From positions 1 through 64,000 of the forward strand of contig JAGYKX010000005.1 of assembly GCA_018401115.1 (NCBI GenBank): a DNA stretch of 64,000 nt. Direction: 5' to 3'. The notes below the pieces were generated by a model that searched no databases, was not told where the DNA came from, and worked only from the letters and a program-made list of their open reading frames with translations. A program made the translations under genes and the position numbers. Shown here piece by piece: positions 54,547 to 64,000 of this stretch (within the stretch, counting starts at the first letter, position 1; each line of letters opens with the position of its first letter). The stretch is from Flavobacteriaceae bacterium. GTDB taxonomy: Bacteria; Bacteroidota; Bacteroidia; Flavobacteriales; Flavobacteriaceae.

Positions 54547-54945
54547 TTAAATATCGTCAAAATCTACCTCTGTAAAGGAAGAAGTTGGGGTGTCTTCAAT
54601 AGGCTTTTCCACTGCATCTTCTGAAACAATATCTTCAAAGGATTCTTTTTTAAAATCTGATTGGTGTCTTTCAGAGATCACCTCAGAACCTTTGTTATCA
54701 ATGATGAAATCCATCATTTCGTCCATAATTTCTTTAAATGCTGTAAAGTCTTCCTTATACAAATAAATCTTGTGCTTCTTGTAATGGAAAGATCCGTCGT
54801 CGTGCGTAAATTTCTTACTCTCTGTGATTGTTAAATAGTAATCTCCGGCTTTAGTGCCTCTTACATCAAAAAAATAAGTTCTCCTTCCAGCTCTTAAAAC
54901 CTTTGAGTGTATCTCTTCTTGTTCCATAGATTCTTTTGCGTACAT
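54547..54945 (-). CDS. DUF3276/PUR-family nucleic-acid-binding protein
   Basis: A 132-residue protein of the DUF3276 family, the bacterial PUR-alpha-like group. Seen: KVLRAGRRTYFFDVRGTKAG, DYYLTITESKKF and HKIYLYKEDFTAFKEIMDEM, then an acidic tail. Related proteins bind single-stranded DNA or RNA. Role in the cell is not settled. It has a strong terminator and no operon partner. Confidence 0.9.
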   Translation of the reverse strand: MYAKESMEQEEIHSKVLRAGRRTYFFDVRGTKAGDYYLTITESKKFTHDDGSFHYKKHKIYLYKEDFTAFKEIMDEMMDFIIDNKGSEVISERHQSDFKKESFEDIVSEDAVEKPIEDTPTSSFTEVDFDDI

Positions 54946-54997
54946 CTGTTCTGTTTTTGCAAGTGCATTGTTCTCTCCAAAATTGGAAAAAAAATGT

Positions 54998-56772
54998 TTA
55001 TGTTACAACATTTTTTGGGTTTTCTTTATGGGTAGATTGACCTTCATAAAGTGCTTTGTAATAACCATTTAAAGTAATTAATTCTGCATGGGTACCCTCT
55101 TGAATTTTTTTACCATCTTCTAAAACGATTATTTTGTCTGCATTTTTAGCTGCAGAAACCCTGTGACTCACTATGATGGTAGTTTTGTGGGTAGCAGCTT
55201 TTTTGAGCGCATTTAATATGGCTTCTTCTGTTTCGGTGTCTACAGCAGACAAACAGTCGTCAAAAAGATAAATCTCAGGGTTTTTTATGAGTGCTCTAGC
55301 AATAGAGACCCTTTGCTTTTGACCACCACTTAAGGTTATTCCTCTTTCTCCTAAAATAGTCTCATAGCCTTTAGAGAATGCTGCTATGTTGTTGTGAACA
55401 ACAGCTTGTTTTGCTGCTGCTTCAATATCTGATTGTAAGGCATTTTCTTTTCCAAAAGCAATATTGTTAGCAATGGTATCTGAAAATAGAAAAGCGTCTT
55501 GAGGAACTGCACCTATCGCATTTCTCAGGGAGGAAAGTGGGGCTTTTTTTATAGATACACCGTCAATAGTGAGTTTGCCACTGTCTATGTCATACATCCT
55601 ACTGATTAATTCAAGAACGGTAGATTTGCCAGAACCCGTTTTCCCTAAGATAGCCACAGTTTGGCCTTGTTTCACTTCAAATGATAATTCTTGGATGGCT
55701 TTAATTCCAGTGTCTGGATAAGTGAAACATACTTTGTCGAATAGAATATTCCCCTCAATTTCCATAGGGCCTTTGGACGAATCTACTATAGCTGGTTTTG
55801 TTTTTAGAAATTCATTGATTCTAGCCTGTGATGCCTCTGCTTGTTGTATAATAGAGGTGAGCCAGCCTACAATAGCTACCGGCCAAGTAAGCATATTGAC
55901 ATAGATAATAAATTCAAGGATCAATCCAATAGAACTTATTTCTCCACTGATATACTGCTTGCCACCTATATATATGACAAACAAATTACTTACCCCAATC
56001 ATTAAGATCATTAGGGGAAAGAACCAGGCATTTACTTTAGCAAGGTCTAAACTTTTTTGTCTTCCTGTATTGGCTAATTCGGCCAATTCACTATTGGTAC
56101 TTTCCTCCAAGCCATAAGCTTTTATGACCGATATTCCAGAAAAACGCTCTTGTGTAAAGGTAGATAATGTAGAGAGAAAGCTTTGAACGGCTGTACTCTT
56201 TTTGTGAATGACCTTACTTATTTTATAAATCAGTACAGACAGAAATGGTAGTGGGAGTAGGGTGTAAGCAGCTAGGGTAGGTGCTTTCATAAACATCAGT
56301 GGAATAACACACCCAAAAAGAGTCAGTGTTTGAATACCATACATTATGGCAGGGCCAGCATACATTCTCACTTGACCAACATCTTCACTAATTCTATTCA
56401 TAAGATCTCCAGTACGGTTGTTCTTGTAGAAAGCTATATGTAATTTTTGATAGTGGTCAAATATTTCATTTTTAAGATCTCTTTCTATGTATCTGGAAAT
56501 ATTTATAATCGTTTGACGCATTAAAAAAGTAAAAAACCTGAGAGTAAGGCGGCACCAATAATAATGAGAATATATTCTAGTAAAATGCCTTTAACAAGAC
56601 TCTCATCTGCATTGCTCTCAGAGAGGTATTGTTCTACTGTTTGAACAGATTTATTGATAAAAGGAGGCATAACCAGAGAAAAAATCCTTGCGACAATAGT
56701 GATTAAAACACCTAATAGTAGTTTTAACTTATATTTTTTAAAGTATTTATTGAGGTGACGCAGTTCCTTCAT
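54998..56772 (-). pseudogene. ABC exporter (permease-ATPase) with a frameshift in a T6 run
   Basis: A half-transporter of about 590 residues in two frames. The first 83 residues (56772-56521) give MKELRHLNKYFKKYKLKLLL, helix 1 and the start of helix 2, ending GFLLF-stop. The second frame (56521-54998, 507 residues) starts MRQTIINISRYIERDL. It contains Walker A GKTGSGKST, LSGGQKQRVSIARAL, Walker B LFDDCLSA and the H-loop SHRVS. The minus-strand sequence CTTTTTTAATGCG needs one more T to read GFLLFLMRQT continuously. The break may be a true mutation, a homopolymer read error or a slippage site. The start-stop overlap TAATG would also permit re-initiation, giving a two-piece protein. Confidence 0.85.
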
Positions 56773-56869
56773 GCCTGAGTATTAAGGCTTCTATTTAAGC
56801 CAGACAAATATAAGGTTTATGAAATTTATAAAGGGGAGAATTCAGCTAATAATATTATCTAAATAAGGG

Positions 56870-56899
56870 TTTGCTATCTATAAATAAGTAGTATTTTTG
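56870..56899 (+). promoter_or_regulatory. Promoter of the nusB operon
   Basis: TTTG at 56870-56873, an 18-base spacer, and TATTTTTG at 56892-56899 match both Bacteroidota promoter elements. Leader to ATG 56935 is about 30 bases. Confidence 0.75.
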
Positions 56900-56934
56900 C
56901 CTGCGAGTTTTATCCATTAAAAAAGTTCTTTATC

Positions 56935-57882
56935 ATGCTCACAAGGAGGCACATTCGAGTAAAAGTAATGCAGGGTTTGTACGCTATGACGCAAACCACA
57001 GAAGACACCTTAGAAAAAGAAAAGAAATTTCTTAGCCTGAGTATGGAAAAGATGGGAAGTCTCTATTTACTTCATTTGAGTCTATTTATTGAGCTTCAAG
57101 TTAGGGCTGAAGATCATTTACTATTATCCTCTAAAAAGTACATTTCTTCCTCAGCAGATTTAGATCCTTCCAAAGCAAAGTTTTCAAATAATTTAGTGCT
57201 TTCTCAGATCAAAAATAATGAAGCAATCAATAGTGCTATTGCTGCTAGAAAACTCAATACTTGGTATTTACATGAAGAGTATGTTAAAATCATCTATAAA
57301 GAAATTATAGAGAGTGCTGCTTACACCGAGTACTTAAAAGACCCAGCAAACACATACGAAGAAGATTTGGCCTTTGTGATTAAAATATTCAAAGAGATTA
57401 TAGCGCCAAATGATAAAGTGTATGATTTTTTAGAAGACCACACCATTACATGGGCAGACGACATGCCCATTGTAAACACTTTCTTGCTAAAGCAGTTAAA
57501 AAAATTATCGCCCAAAGTAATGGGATCTGATTTTATTAAAGGCCTAGCAATCTTAGAAGACGACATTGAATTTGCCCAAAATCTACTGGTTAAAACAGCG
57601 CTTAAAGAAAGCGTTTTAGCCAAAGAAACAGCAGACAAAACACCCAAATGGGATAAGGATAGAATAGCAGATATTGACGGTATTTTATTAAAAATGGCTA
57701 TTTGTGAATTACTTTTCTTTCCTTCAATTCCAGTCAGGGTAACTATCAATGAATACCTAGAGATTGCCAAAGAATATTCTACCCCCAAGAGCAGTATATT
57801 TATAAATGGTATATTAGATTCTTTATCAAAAGAGTACAAAGATCAAGGAAGGCTTGAGAAAGTTGGACGTGGTTTGTTGTAA
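56935..57882 (+). CDS. nusB: Transcription antitermination factor NusB, long form
   Basis: A 315-residue NusB; E. coli NusB is 139. The N-terminus LTRRHIRVKVMQGLYAM is the NusB start, and a Bacteroidota-type middle insertion of about 150 residues follows. The conserved C-terminal block has DIDGILLKMAICELLFFPSIPVRVTINEYLEIAKEY (motif IPVRVTINEYLEIAKEY) and FINGILDSL. It supports rRNA transcription with NusE/S10. First gene of an operon. Confidence 0.93.
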   Translation: MLTRRHIRVKVMQGLYAMTQTTEDTLEKEKKFLSLSMEKMGSLYLLHLSLFIELQVRAEDHLLLSSKKYISSSADLDPSKAKFSNNLVLSQIKNNEAINSAIAARKLNTWYLHEEYVKIIYKEIIESAAYTEYLKDPANTYEEDLAFVIKIFKEIIAPNDKVYDFLEDHTITWADDMPIVNTFLLKQLKKLSPKVMGSDFIKGLAILEDDIEFAQNLLVKTALKESVLAKETADKTPKWDKDRIADIDGILLKMAICELLFFPSIPVRVTINEYLEIAKEYSTPKSSIFINGILDSLSKEYKDQGRLEKVGRGLL

Positions 57883-57926
57883 ATAATTTTTATATTCGTA
57901 TTTAATAATTTTAAATTGTCCAGATC

Positions 57927-58397
57927 ATGAAAAAATTTAGCTTAATAGCAATTGTATCTATGTCACTCATCACCTTCTCATGTAAAGAGAAAGCGACTGA
58001 AAAAATTGAAAATGCCAATGTAGAGGCTGCAGCTGTAAGAGACGCTTCTGCGAATAAAATGGCGGTCATGTCTTTTGACAAAACCTTCCATGATTTTGGT
58101 CAAATTGCTCAGGGAACACCGCAACAAACGGTATTTACCTTCACTAATACTGGAGACGCACCCTTAATTATTACAGACGCCACTTCTAGCTGTGGATGTA
58201 CTATTCCAGATTACCCAAAAAACACCCCAATTGCACCAGGAGAGCAAGGTCAAATGGTAGTGAATTTTAATGGTTCAGGACAAAATCAAGTGACTAAAAC
58301 AATTAATGTGCAGGCCAATACAGCTAACGGTAGTGAGTTGTTAAAAATCCAGGCCTTTGTTTTGGCACCAAACGCAGCGTCTATTCCGTCTAATTAA
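57927..58397 (+). CDS. DUF1573 lipoprotein
   Basis: A 156-residue lipoprotein. Signal ends SLITFSC with the lipid cysteine near residue 18. The body is a DUF1573 immunoglobulin-like fold: FDKTFHDFGQIAQGTPQQTVF, FTNTGDAPLIITDATSSCGC and the C-terminal KTINVQANTANG. Function unknown. It is common in Bacteroidota next to yajC, as here. Confidence 0.9.
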   Translation: MKKFSLIAIVSMSLITFSCKEKATEKIENANVEAAAVRDASANKMAVMSFDKTFHDFGQIAQGTPQQTVFTFTNTGDAPLIITDATSSCGCTIPDYPKNTPIAPGEQGQMVVNFNGSGQNQVTKTINVQANTANGSELLKIQAFVLAPNAASIPSN

Positions 58398-58422
58398 TCA
58401 ACACTAATATTTTTACTATCCT

Positions 58423-58707
58423 ATGGAAGCATTAAATCAATTTTTACCTTTAGCCTTAATTATTGTTGTGGGTTATTTTTTTATGATCAGACCCCAAATG
58501 AAGCGTCAAAAGGATGAAAAGAAATTTTCAGCTGCTTTAGCGAAGGGAGATAAAGTAATTACCAAGAGTGGTATGCACGGTAAAGTAGTAGAGTTAAATG
58601 ACAAAGACGCCAGTTGTGTCATTGAAACTATGGCAGGCAAAATTAAATTTGACCTGTCTGCTATTTCAATGGAGCTCTCAAAAAGACTTCAAGAACCAGC
58701 AAAATAA
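58423..58707 (+). CDS. yajC: Sec translocase accessory subunit YajC
   Basis: A 94-residue protein with one N-terminal transmembrane helix (LPLALIIVVGYFFMIRPQMK). The cytoplasmic YajC domain has KRQKDEKKFSAALAKGDKVI, TKSGMHGKVVELND and METMAGKIKFDLSAI-type residues. It binds SecDF in protein export. It lies 25 bp after DUF1573 and 3 bp before pyrD. Confidence 0.95.
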   Translation: MEALNQFLPLALIIVVGYFFMIRPQMKRQKDEKKFSAALAKGDKVITKSGMHGKVVELNDKDASCVIETMAGKIKFDLSAISMELSKRLQEPAK

Positions 58708-58710
58708 AAT

Positions 58711-59748
58711 ATGTACAAGATTTTCATTAGACCGCTTCTGTTTCTTTTCGATCCAGAAGCGGTTCATTATTTTAGTTTCTCTGTAATTAAATTCTTGTCT
58801 AAATTGGGTTTTGGTGCAATCATTAGACGCGTTTATACGTTAGAAGATCCTGCCCTAGAAAGAGAAGTTTTTGGTTTAAAATTCAAAAATCCGGTAGGTT
58901 TGGCAGCTGGATTTGACAAAAATGCTCTGCTGTATAATGAGCTTTCAGACTTTGGGTTTGGGTTTGTAGAAATAGGGACACTTACCCCAAAGCCCCAGGA
59001 TGGAAATCCTAAAAAAAGACTCTTTAGGCTTAAAAAAGACCAGGCCATTATTAATAGAATGGGTTTTAATAATGCTGGAGTGGCCAGTGCAGTTAAAGCG
59101 CTAAAGAAGCAGCACAATGTTTTAATAGGCGGTAATATTGGTAAAAATAAAATTACTCCAAACGATCAAGCCACGGAAGATTATATTATTTGCACACAAG
59201 CCCTTTGGCCTCATGTAGATTATTTTGTGGTAAATGTCAGCTCCCCAAATACCCCAGGACTAAGAGAATTACAAGAAAAAGCCCCATTAACAGCACTTTT
59301 AAAAGCGCTCAAAGCAGAGAATGCGCTTCTTGCCACAAAGTACGATCAAAAACCTAAGCCATTTTTATTAAAAATTGCTCCAGACCTTACAGAGCACCAA
59401 TTGTTAGATATTATAACAATTATTCAAGAGACCCGAATAGACGGAGTTATTGCGACCAATACGACCATTGATAGAGCTGGTTTGCTTTCAAAGAAATCAT
59501 TGGTCAATGAAACCGGCGGACTAAGTGGTGCACCCGTTAGGAATAGAAGTTCAGAAGTCATCCGTTTCCTTTCAGAAAAAAGTAACAACGCTTTCCCAAT
59601 TATTGGGGTAGGAGGTATTCATTCTGCAGAAGACGCCTTAGAAAAATTAGAAGCAGGCGCCACATTAGTTCAGCTTTGGACTGGTTTTGTGTATGAAGGA
59701 CCTGCCCTTGTCAAGAAAATAAATAAAGCTATATTAGCCCAGCGCTAA
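58711..59748 (+). CDS. pyrD: Dihydroorotate dehydrogenase (quinone), class 2
   Basis: A 345-residue membrane-associated flavoenzyme that oxidises dihydroorotate with a quinone. Class 2 is indicated by the N-terminal membrane-docking helices ([20 protein letters not shown]). Seen: [34 protein letters not shown], and the catalytic serine in [18 protein letters not shown] phosphate binding is [19 protein letters not shown]. Length is normal. Confidence 0.96.
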   Translation: MYKIFIRPLLFLFDPEAVHYFSFSVIKFLSKLGFGAIIRRVYTLEDPALEREVFGLKFKNPVGLAAGFDKNALLYNELSDFGFGFVEIGTLTPKPQDGNPKKRLFRLKKDQAIINRMGFNNAGVASAVKALKKQHNVLIGGNIGKNKITPNDQATEDYIICTQALWPHVDYFVVNVSSPNTPGLRELQEKAPLTALLKALKAENALLATKYDQKPKPFLLKIAPDLTEHQLLDIITIIQETRIDGVIATNTTIDRAGLLSKKSLVNETGGLSGAPVRNRSSEVIRFLSEKSNNAFPIIGVGGIHSAEDALEKLEAGATLVQLWTGFVYEGPALVKKINKAILAQR

Positions 59749-59757
59749 GGATTTATT

Positions 59758-60384
59758 TTGATTGAATTTCAAGTACTTATTTCTTTTTCAGTTGCGGTAT
59801 TTTTACTGGCAATATCACCGGGTCCCGATAACATTTTTGTCGCATTTCAGAGCCTTAGATTTGGTTTTAAGAGCGGCTTATGGGTCATTATGGGTCTGAT
59901 GAGTGGTTGCCTTGTTCACACTATTTTAGGCGCATTTGGCGCTGCTGTTTTTTTGAGTCGCTTTCCATTCCTACTTATTGGAATTAAAATGTTAGGGGCA
60001 GTATATTTAGTTTATCTAGCCTACAAACTTTACAAGCTAGGCGCGCCAAAAACACTTTCAGTCATTGAAGTAGTTTATAAAAAACCCATTGATTTATATC
60101 AGCAAGGTTTTGTGATGAGTGTTTTAAACCCAAAGGTCGGTATGTTTTTTATTGCTTTTTTTCCAGGATTTTTATTTATACCATCACTGCCTTTTTGGAC
60201 GCAATTTCTAGCACTAGGCGGCGTATTTATACTCATTTCCACCATAGTGTTCTCTAGTATAGCCTTATTGTCTTCGGTACTGTTAAATATGGCTTCAAAG
60301 TCGCAAGCTGTTTTTTTTAATGTCTTGCATTGGTTACAGATAGTCTTATTTATAGGAATTGCAATTTTTCTTTTTCTACCCTAA
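59758..60384 (+). CDS. LysE-family amino acid exporter
   Basis: A 208-residue protein with about six membrane helices. Seen: the family N-terminus LLAISPGPDNIFVAFQSLRFG, then GLMSGCLVHTILGAFG and FVMSVLNPKVGMFFIAFFP, matching LysE/RhtB. It would export an amino acid or related metabolite; the substrate is unknown. Start is TTG 59758, 9 bp after pyrD. Confidence 0.92.
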   Translation: MIEFQVLISFSVAVFLLAISPGPDNIFVAFQSLRFGFKSGLWVIMGLMSGCLVHTILGAFGAAVFLSRFPFLLIGIKMLGAVYLVYLAYKLYKLGAPKTLSVIEVVYKKPIDLYQQGFVMSVLNPKVGMFFIAFFPGFLFIPSLPFWTQFLALGGVFILISTIVFSSIALLSSVLLNMASKSQAVFFNVLHWLQIVLFIGIAIFLFLP

Positions 60385-60417
60385 TTTAATTGTAACTTTC
60401 GGCTATAAAAGAACTGC

Positions 60418-61284
60418 ATGATAAAAGGAGTTAAAATCATTGAATGCCCTAGAGATGCCATGCAAGGGATCAAGACATTTATTCCTACCAATCAGAAAAT
60501 TATTTATTTACAGTCACTGTTGAATTGCGGTTTTGATACCCTGGATTTTGGCAGTTTTGTATCTCCCAAAGCCATTCCTCAGATGTCAGATACTGCAGCT
60601 GTTTTGGCTGGTTTAGATCTCCGTAATACCCCAACTAAATTACTGTCCATTGTGGCTAATTTACGAGGAGCAGAGGCCGCTTGTTCCCATGATGAAATCA
60701 CTTATTTGGGTTATCCATTTTCGATTTCTGAAAATTTTCAAATGCGTAATACACATACCACTATCACGGAGGCTATCACTGTTTTGCAGTCTATTTTAGA
60801 TGTAGCCCTTAAAAATGACAAAAAAGTAGTGGTCTATCTTTCTATGGGTTTTGGAAATCCATATGGAGACCCATGGAATGCAGAAATAGTAGCCAATTGG
60901 GTGTCTAAACTCTCTGGTATGGGGGTGAAAATACTCTCCCTTTCAGATACAGTTGGTAGCGCCCAATCTCAAGATATTTCCTTGCTTTACCGTCATTTAA
61001 TACCAGCCTATCCCTCTATTGAGTTTGGGGCTCATTTTCATACCAAGCCCGCAGACTGGCATGAAAAAGTTCAGGCAGCTTTTGAGGCAGGTTGTCTTCG
61101 TTTTGACGGTGCTATTCAAGGTTTTGGGGGCTGCCCAATGGCAGCCGATGCCTTAACTGGAAACATGCCAACAGAAAAGCTACTTTCTTACTTTACCAGT
61201 AAAAAAGTAGCCCATGGTGTAAAATGGATGGCCTTTGAAGCGGCGCACAATAAAGCCACCACTTTATTCAATGAATACCACTAA
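60418..61284 (+). CDS. Hydroxymethylglutaryl-CoA lyase
   Basis: A 288-residue HMG-CoA lyase-type TIM barrel, which splits HMG-CoA to acetoacetate and acetyl-CoA in leucine catabolism. Seen: IIECPRDAMQGI with catalytic R and D, DTLDFGSFVSPKAIPQMSD, SLSDTVGSAQ, FGAHFHTKPADW with the metal histidines, and the active-site cysteine loop QGFGGCPMAADALTGNMPTE. Length matches MvaB-like lyases. Confidence 0.93.
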   Translation: MIKGVKIIECPRDAMQGIKTFIPTNQKIIYLQSLLNCGFDTLDFGSFVSPKAIPQMSDTAAVLAGLDLRNTPTKLLSIVANLRGAEAACSHDEITYLGYPFSISENFQMRNTHTTITEAITVLQSILDVALKNDKKVVVYLSMGFGNPYGDPWNAEIVANWVSKLSGMGVKILSLSDTVGSAQSQDISLLYRHLIPAYPSIEFGAHFHTKPADWHEKVQAAFEAGCLRFDGAIQGFGGCPMAADALTGNMPTEKLLSYFTSKKVAHGVKWMAFEAAHNKATTLFNEYH

Positions 61285-61329
61285 AACAGGACACTTATAA
61301 TTAATCCAATGCCCCATTTTTAAGTGATA

Positions 61330-63549
61330 TTAGAATCCATATCTAAGACCAACATTAATTCCAAAAGGATGACCAGGTCTCAATCCATGTGGTAATCTAG
61401 ATACTGCGTAAGTACTGTTCAAAGCATTCACTATATTAGATTGAATTCTCAAACGATTATTCACTTTGTAATGCACACTAGCATCTAGTATGGTATTGGC
61501 TTTAACACTATTTAATGGATCTAAATCGCCTTGACCAGCAATGGTTCTTATGGCCCCCATATGTCTAAGCTGGGTGTTAAATTCCCATTTTTTTACTTCA
61601 TATCCAAGGCTTAAATGCCATTGATCTCTTGCAATGTATGGCATTTCATCTCCAATATTTACGTCTCCCCATAAACCATTGCTTGCGTCAAAGCTATTTT
61701 GAAATTCAGTATCTGTAAAAGTATAACCAAAGGTTACAGGAAGACTACTTTGGTTGTTAAAACGGATAAAGTCTAAGTTTATAAGAAACTCAATCCCTTG
61801 CACCAAGACTTCTCCAGCATTGAACAGATCTAGATTTCCTGTTCCACCACTCGCTGCAAAATCACTTCCTAGTAAGTTACTGTAATCATTTCTGTACCCT
61901 ATGAGTTCTGCATTAATTCCAGCATAGCTAAATCTGGCTCCCAGTTCCGTATTTATACTTTCTTCTGCCTTCTGACCTTCAATAGATCCAGGAGGCGCAA
62001 ATCCTTTGTGTATTCCACCAAAAATTGAGACCTGATCAAGTTTGTAGTTAAAACCTACACCGGGTATCCATACCGATAAGCTGTTGGATCTTTCTGAAAG
62101 ATCAGATCCGTTTCTTTGCGGATCATTTTTTCCGTAGTCTACTCTAGAAAGGTCCATATTCTCATACCTCACTCCAGGGGTAAGGGTAAGGTTTTTATAG
62201 GTATATTTGTAAAACGCATAGGCAGCAAAAGCATTGGCGTCACTGATTCTATTTGCGTCTGTACCTCGTGTACCGGTATTGTTTAAAACCATTGTGCCAT
62301 TTTCCATACTATAGTCATTGAGCCATTGAAACCTGTCTTCCTGATCTTCATGGAGTCTTGCACCAATTTCCAGATCGTGGTAGGCTTGTTCTCCATCCCA
62401 ATGAATGTCTAATTTAGTTTGAACACCCCTGGATAAAAAAGACCTGTTATTTGCTTTTACAAACAAATCAGCTTCTCTTGAATCTTCGCTTCCCGTAATT
62501 CTATCGAAAGCTTCTGGATATTGAGCGGGATTAGTTAGAATGTCCGTTAGAGACATTTTTTGATCATCAATCTCAAGGTAGTCTAATTTATACCAATTTC
62601 TGGCAAACTCATTTTGGTATGCGGTGGTAGTCAGGGATAAATAATCAGAAAATTTGAGGGTATGGGTAAGCATATATTGCCTATGTAGGGTATTCATTTG
62701 ATCTTTTTCAGATGCGGCATAGCGCTGGAAAGCGTCTGTAGAAAAATCATCCTCAGTGAGTCCAAGATAAGTTTCATTAGAAGTTTCATCTGAATACTGG
62801 TATTTGAATTCAAGCAATTGCGGCACCCCTAATAGCAGGTCACTGTATTTGATTTTCCCTACAAAATCTTGTTTATCAAAGCCTGTATTACCCCCATTTG
62901 GAAGCGTTTTGAATCCATCTGAATCATACCTAGTATAGTCTGCTAAGTAACCCCATTTACCCTTAGTTGCCCCATGGCTTAGGTTAAACAGTTTAGAATT
63001 AAATGCACCGTATTGTGCCAATAGCTGTGTGCTGTTCTCTTGAGGAATGACTTTAGACACCAGATTTATAGCCCCCCCAGTCGTATAAGGACCGTATTGT
63101 ATTTGACTACTTCCTTTGAGTATTTCTACTGCTTGCATTCTAGCGATGGTAGGGAAATAATATGCAGCAGACGCACTGTATGGTGCTGGGGCTATTAAAA
63201 CACCGTCTTCCATCAGGGTGATTTTAGCAGATCTTTCAGGAGAGGTTCCCCTCAAACTAATATTGGGCCTAAGTCCCATTCCGTCTTCTTCATATATAGA
63301 AACACCAGGGACAGATCTGAGTGCCCTATTAATATCAGTAATATTAAATTTTTGTAACTCCAGTTGGTCCATATAGTATGCTGCACCTGTTCTATTTTTA
63401 GCCCTGAATTTACTACCAAAAAGCTGGTGCGCAGAAACCACTACTTCAGAAAGTATCTGTGTACTGTCTTTTTTTGTAGCTTCTTTTTCCTGCCCAAGGG
63501 AGTTGTTAAAAACGAGTAAAGTAATTAGTAGTGGAAGTAACTTGTTCAT
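61330..63549 (-). CDS. TonB-dependent receptor (FecA-like)
   Basis: A 739-residue outer-membrane receptor, signal peptide to about residue 19 (LVFNNSLGQ). The plug domain has ILSEVVVSAHQL, RSVPGVSIYEEDGMGLRPNI, ISLRGTSPERSAKITLMEDG and YGPYTTGGAINLVSK, which resemble FecA-type ferric receptors. The barrel follows, with the closing strand PFGINVGLRYGF. It takes up a ferric chelate or similar ligand by TonB energy. There is no adjacent SusD or sigma/anti-sigma pair. Confidence 0.94.
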   Translation of the reverse strand: MNKLLPLLITLLVFNNSLGQEKEATKKDSTQILSEVVVSAHQLFGSKFRAKNRTGAAYYMDQLELQKFNITDINRALRSVPGVSIYEEDGMGLRPNISLRGTSPERSAKITLMEDGVLIAPAPYSASAAYYFPTIARMQAVEILKGSSQIQYGPYTTGGAINLVSKVIPQENSTQLLAQYGAFNSKLFNLSHGATKGKWGYLADYTRYDSDGFKTLPNGGNTGFDKQDFVGKIKYSDLLLGVPQLLEFKYQYSDETSNETYLGLTEDDFSTDAFQRYAASEKDQMNTLHRQYMLTHTLKFSDYLSLTTTAYQNEFARNWYKLDYLEIDDQKMSLTDILTNPAQYPEAFDRITGSEDSREADLFVKANNRSFLSRGVQTKLDIHWDGEQAYHDLEIGARLHEDQEDRFQWLNDYSMENGTMVLNNTGTRGTDANRISDANAFAAYAFYKYTYKNLTLTPGVRYENMDLSRVDYGKNDPQRNGSDLSERSNSLSVWIPGVGFNYKLDQVSIFGGIHKGFAPPGSIEGQKAEESINTELGARFSYAGINAELIGYRNDYSNLLGSDFAASGGTGNLDLFNAGEVLVQGIEFLINLDFIRFNNQSSLPVTFGYTFTDTEFQNSFDASNGLWGDVNIGDEMPYIARDQWHLSLGYEVKKWEFNTQLRHMGAIRTIAGQGDLDPLNSVKANTILDASVHYKVNNRLRIQSNIVNALNSTYAVSRLPHGLRPGHPFGINVGLRYGF

Positions 63550-63752
63550 GTGTTCTTATTTAGACTTATTAAAAATAATTAGCAAATATAATACTGAAAT
63601 TTAAATCTACAAAGCTTATTTAGAATAAATAAAAATAATATTCAGTTGTTTTATTTTTTGATTTTGTTCATTTTCCATATCGGTTTTTATAACTGATTTA
63701 TTGCTAGTTATTTAAATCTCTTTTAATTGCTGCTATTTTCGAATAAATACGG

Positions 63753-63760
63753 TATATTTG
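63753..63760 (+). promoter_or_regulatory. -7 element for guaB
   Basis: TATATTTG exactly matches TAnnTTTG, 23 bases before the ATG. A TTG at 63727-63729 is 23 bases upstream as a possible -33 element. Confidence 0.65.
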
Positions 63761-63783
63761 CACGCAATTAAACTTTAATTGCC

Positions 63784-64000
63784 ATGCAAGCACATCTTGA
63801 CAAAATTGTAGGAGAAGGTCTCACTTATGACGACGTACTCTTAATCCCAGCCTTTTCAGAAGTACTTCCAAGAGAAGTAAATATTCAAGCAAAGTTTACA
63901 AGAAACATTACGATCAATGTTCCTATTGTATCTGCTGCTATGGATACTGTTACCGAATCTCGTATGGCAATTGCCATGGCTCGAGAAGGAGGAATAGGGG
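63784..64000 (+). CDS. guaB: IMP dehydrogenase, N-terminal part (cut by window end)
   Basis: The first 72 residues from ATG 63784. Seen: [20 protein letters not shown] and [20 protein letters not shown], then AREGGIG at the edge, the conserved start of IMP dehydrogenase (IMP to XMP with NAD). The rest lies beyond the window. Confidence 0.95.
   Translation, partial: MQAHLDKIVGEGLTYDDVLLIPAFSEVLPREVNIQAKFTRNITINVPIVSAAMDTVTESRMAIAMAREGGIG

Noticed and set aside
56521-56772. 83-residue membrane protein as a stand-alone gene
   Set aside because: Its sequence is the expected N-terminus of the adjacent ABC exporter and one added T restores a single frame.
57321-57839. A 172-residue minus-strand frame inside nusB
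   Set aside because: Long but low-complexity (serine, isoleucine and lysine rich), opposite to the conserved NusB C-terminal domain.

Overview
The window reads as a chromosomal segment from a member of the Flavobacteriaceae (Bacteroidota). Evidence: low GC by eye, Bacteroidota-type promoters (TTG/TTTG upstream of TAnnTTTG), few Shine-Dalgarno sites, and lineage-typical gene families (UpxY-like antiterminator, DUF3276/PUR protein, long NusB, type II plus type III glutamine synthetases, cyclophilin-FKBP fusion, SLBB export protein).

Positions 224-22293 (mostly minus strand) form a surface-polysaccharide locus. Transcription appears to start near an AT-rich leader with a 9-bp tandem repeat and run through upxY, a Wzz-like gene, a WecA/MraY-like initiating transferase, a kelch-type membrane protein, a TagD-like cytidylyltransferase and a DUF3575 protein. 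It continues into rmlB-rmlA-rmlC, a CDP-sugar block (rfbF, rfbG, reductase, epimerase), unrecognised and glycosyltransferase genes, Wzx- and Wzy-like membrane proteins and an alkaline-phosphatase-fold protein, and reaches a terminator at 4441-4466. DUF3108, VanZ-like and SLBB export genes follow. Several genes are damaged: rmlA has an in-frame TAA, a UDP-glucose dehydrogenase tail is fused to a glycosyltransferase start, and a further gene is split by a frameshift at a TTTA tract. This suggests repeated recombination in the locus.

Positions 22294-23900 hold about 1.1 kb of gene-poor DNA next to a tRNA-Arg(ACG) gene, then a 48-residue small gene. Positions 23900-43990 are mostly core metabolism: a Ca2+/Na+ antiporter, divergent GSII and GSIII glutamine synthetases, purM-prfA-pyrF-hydrolase, an Lrp regulator with two envelope proteins, the PII-AmtB-porin nitrogen operon, a fluoride channel, ilvE, mnmD, and grpE-dnaJ. 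The GSIII and PII upstream regions both carry a CCCC/GGGG inverted repeat that may be a shared nitrogen-control site.

Positions 44180-64000 carry MscS, a sigma-54 activator without a visible DNA-binding domain, an M28 peptidase, a cyclophilin-FKBP fusion, a cold-shock protein, a tRNA-binding protein, an SBF transporter and an acyltransferase. Then come a multiply frameshifted M14 peptidase, DUF3276, an ABC exporter interrupted at a T6 run, nusB-DUF1573-yajC-pyrD-lysE-HMG-CoA lyase, a FecA-like TonB receptor and the start of guaB. Most of this second half is ordinary housekeeping sequence; the unusual material is concentrated in the polysaccharide locus and its leader.
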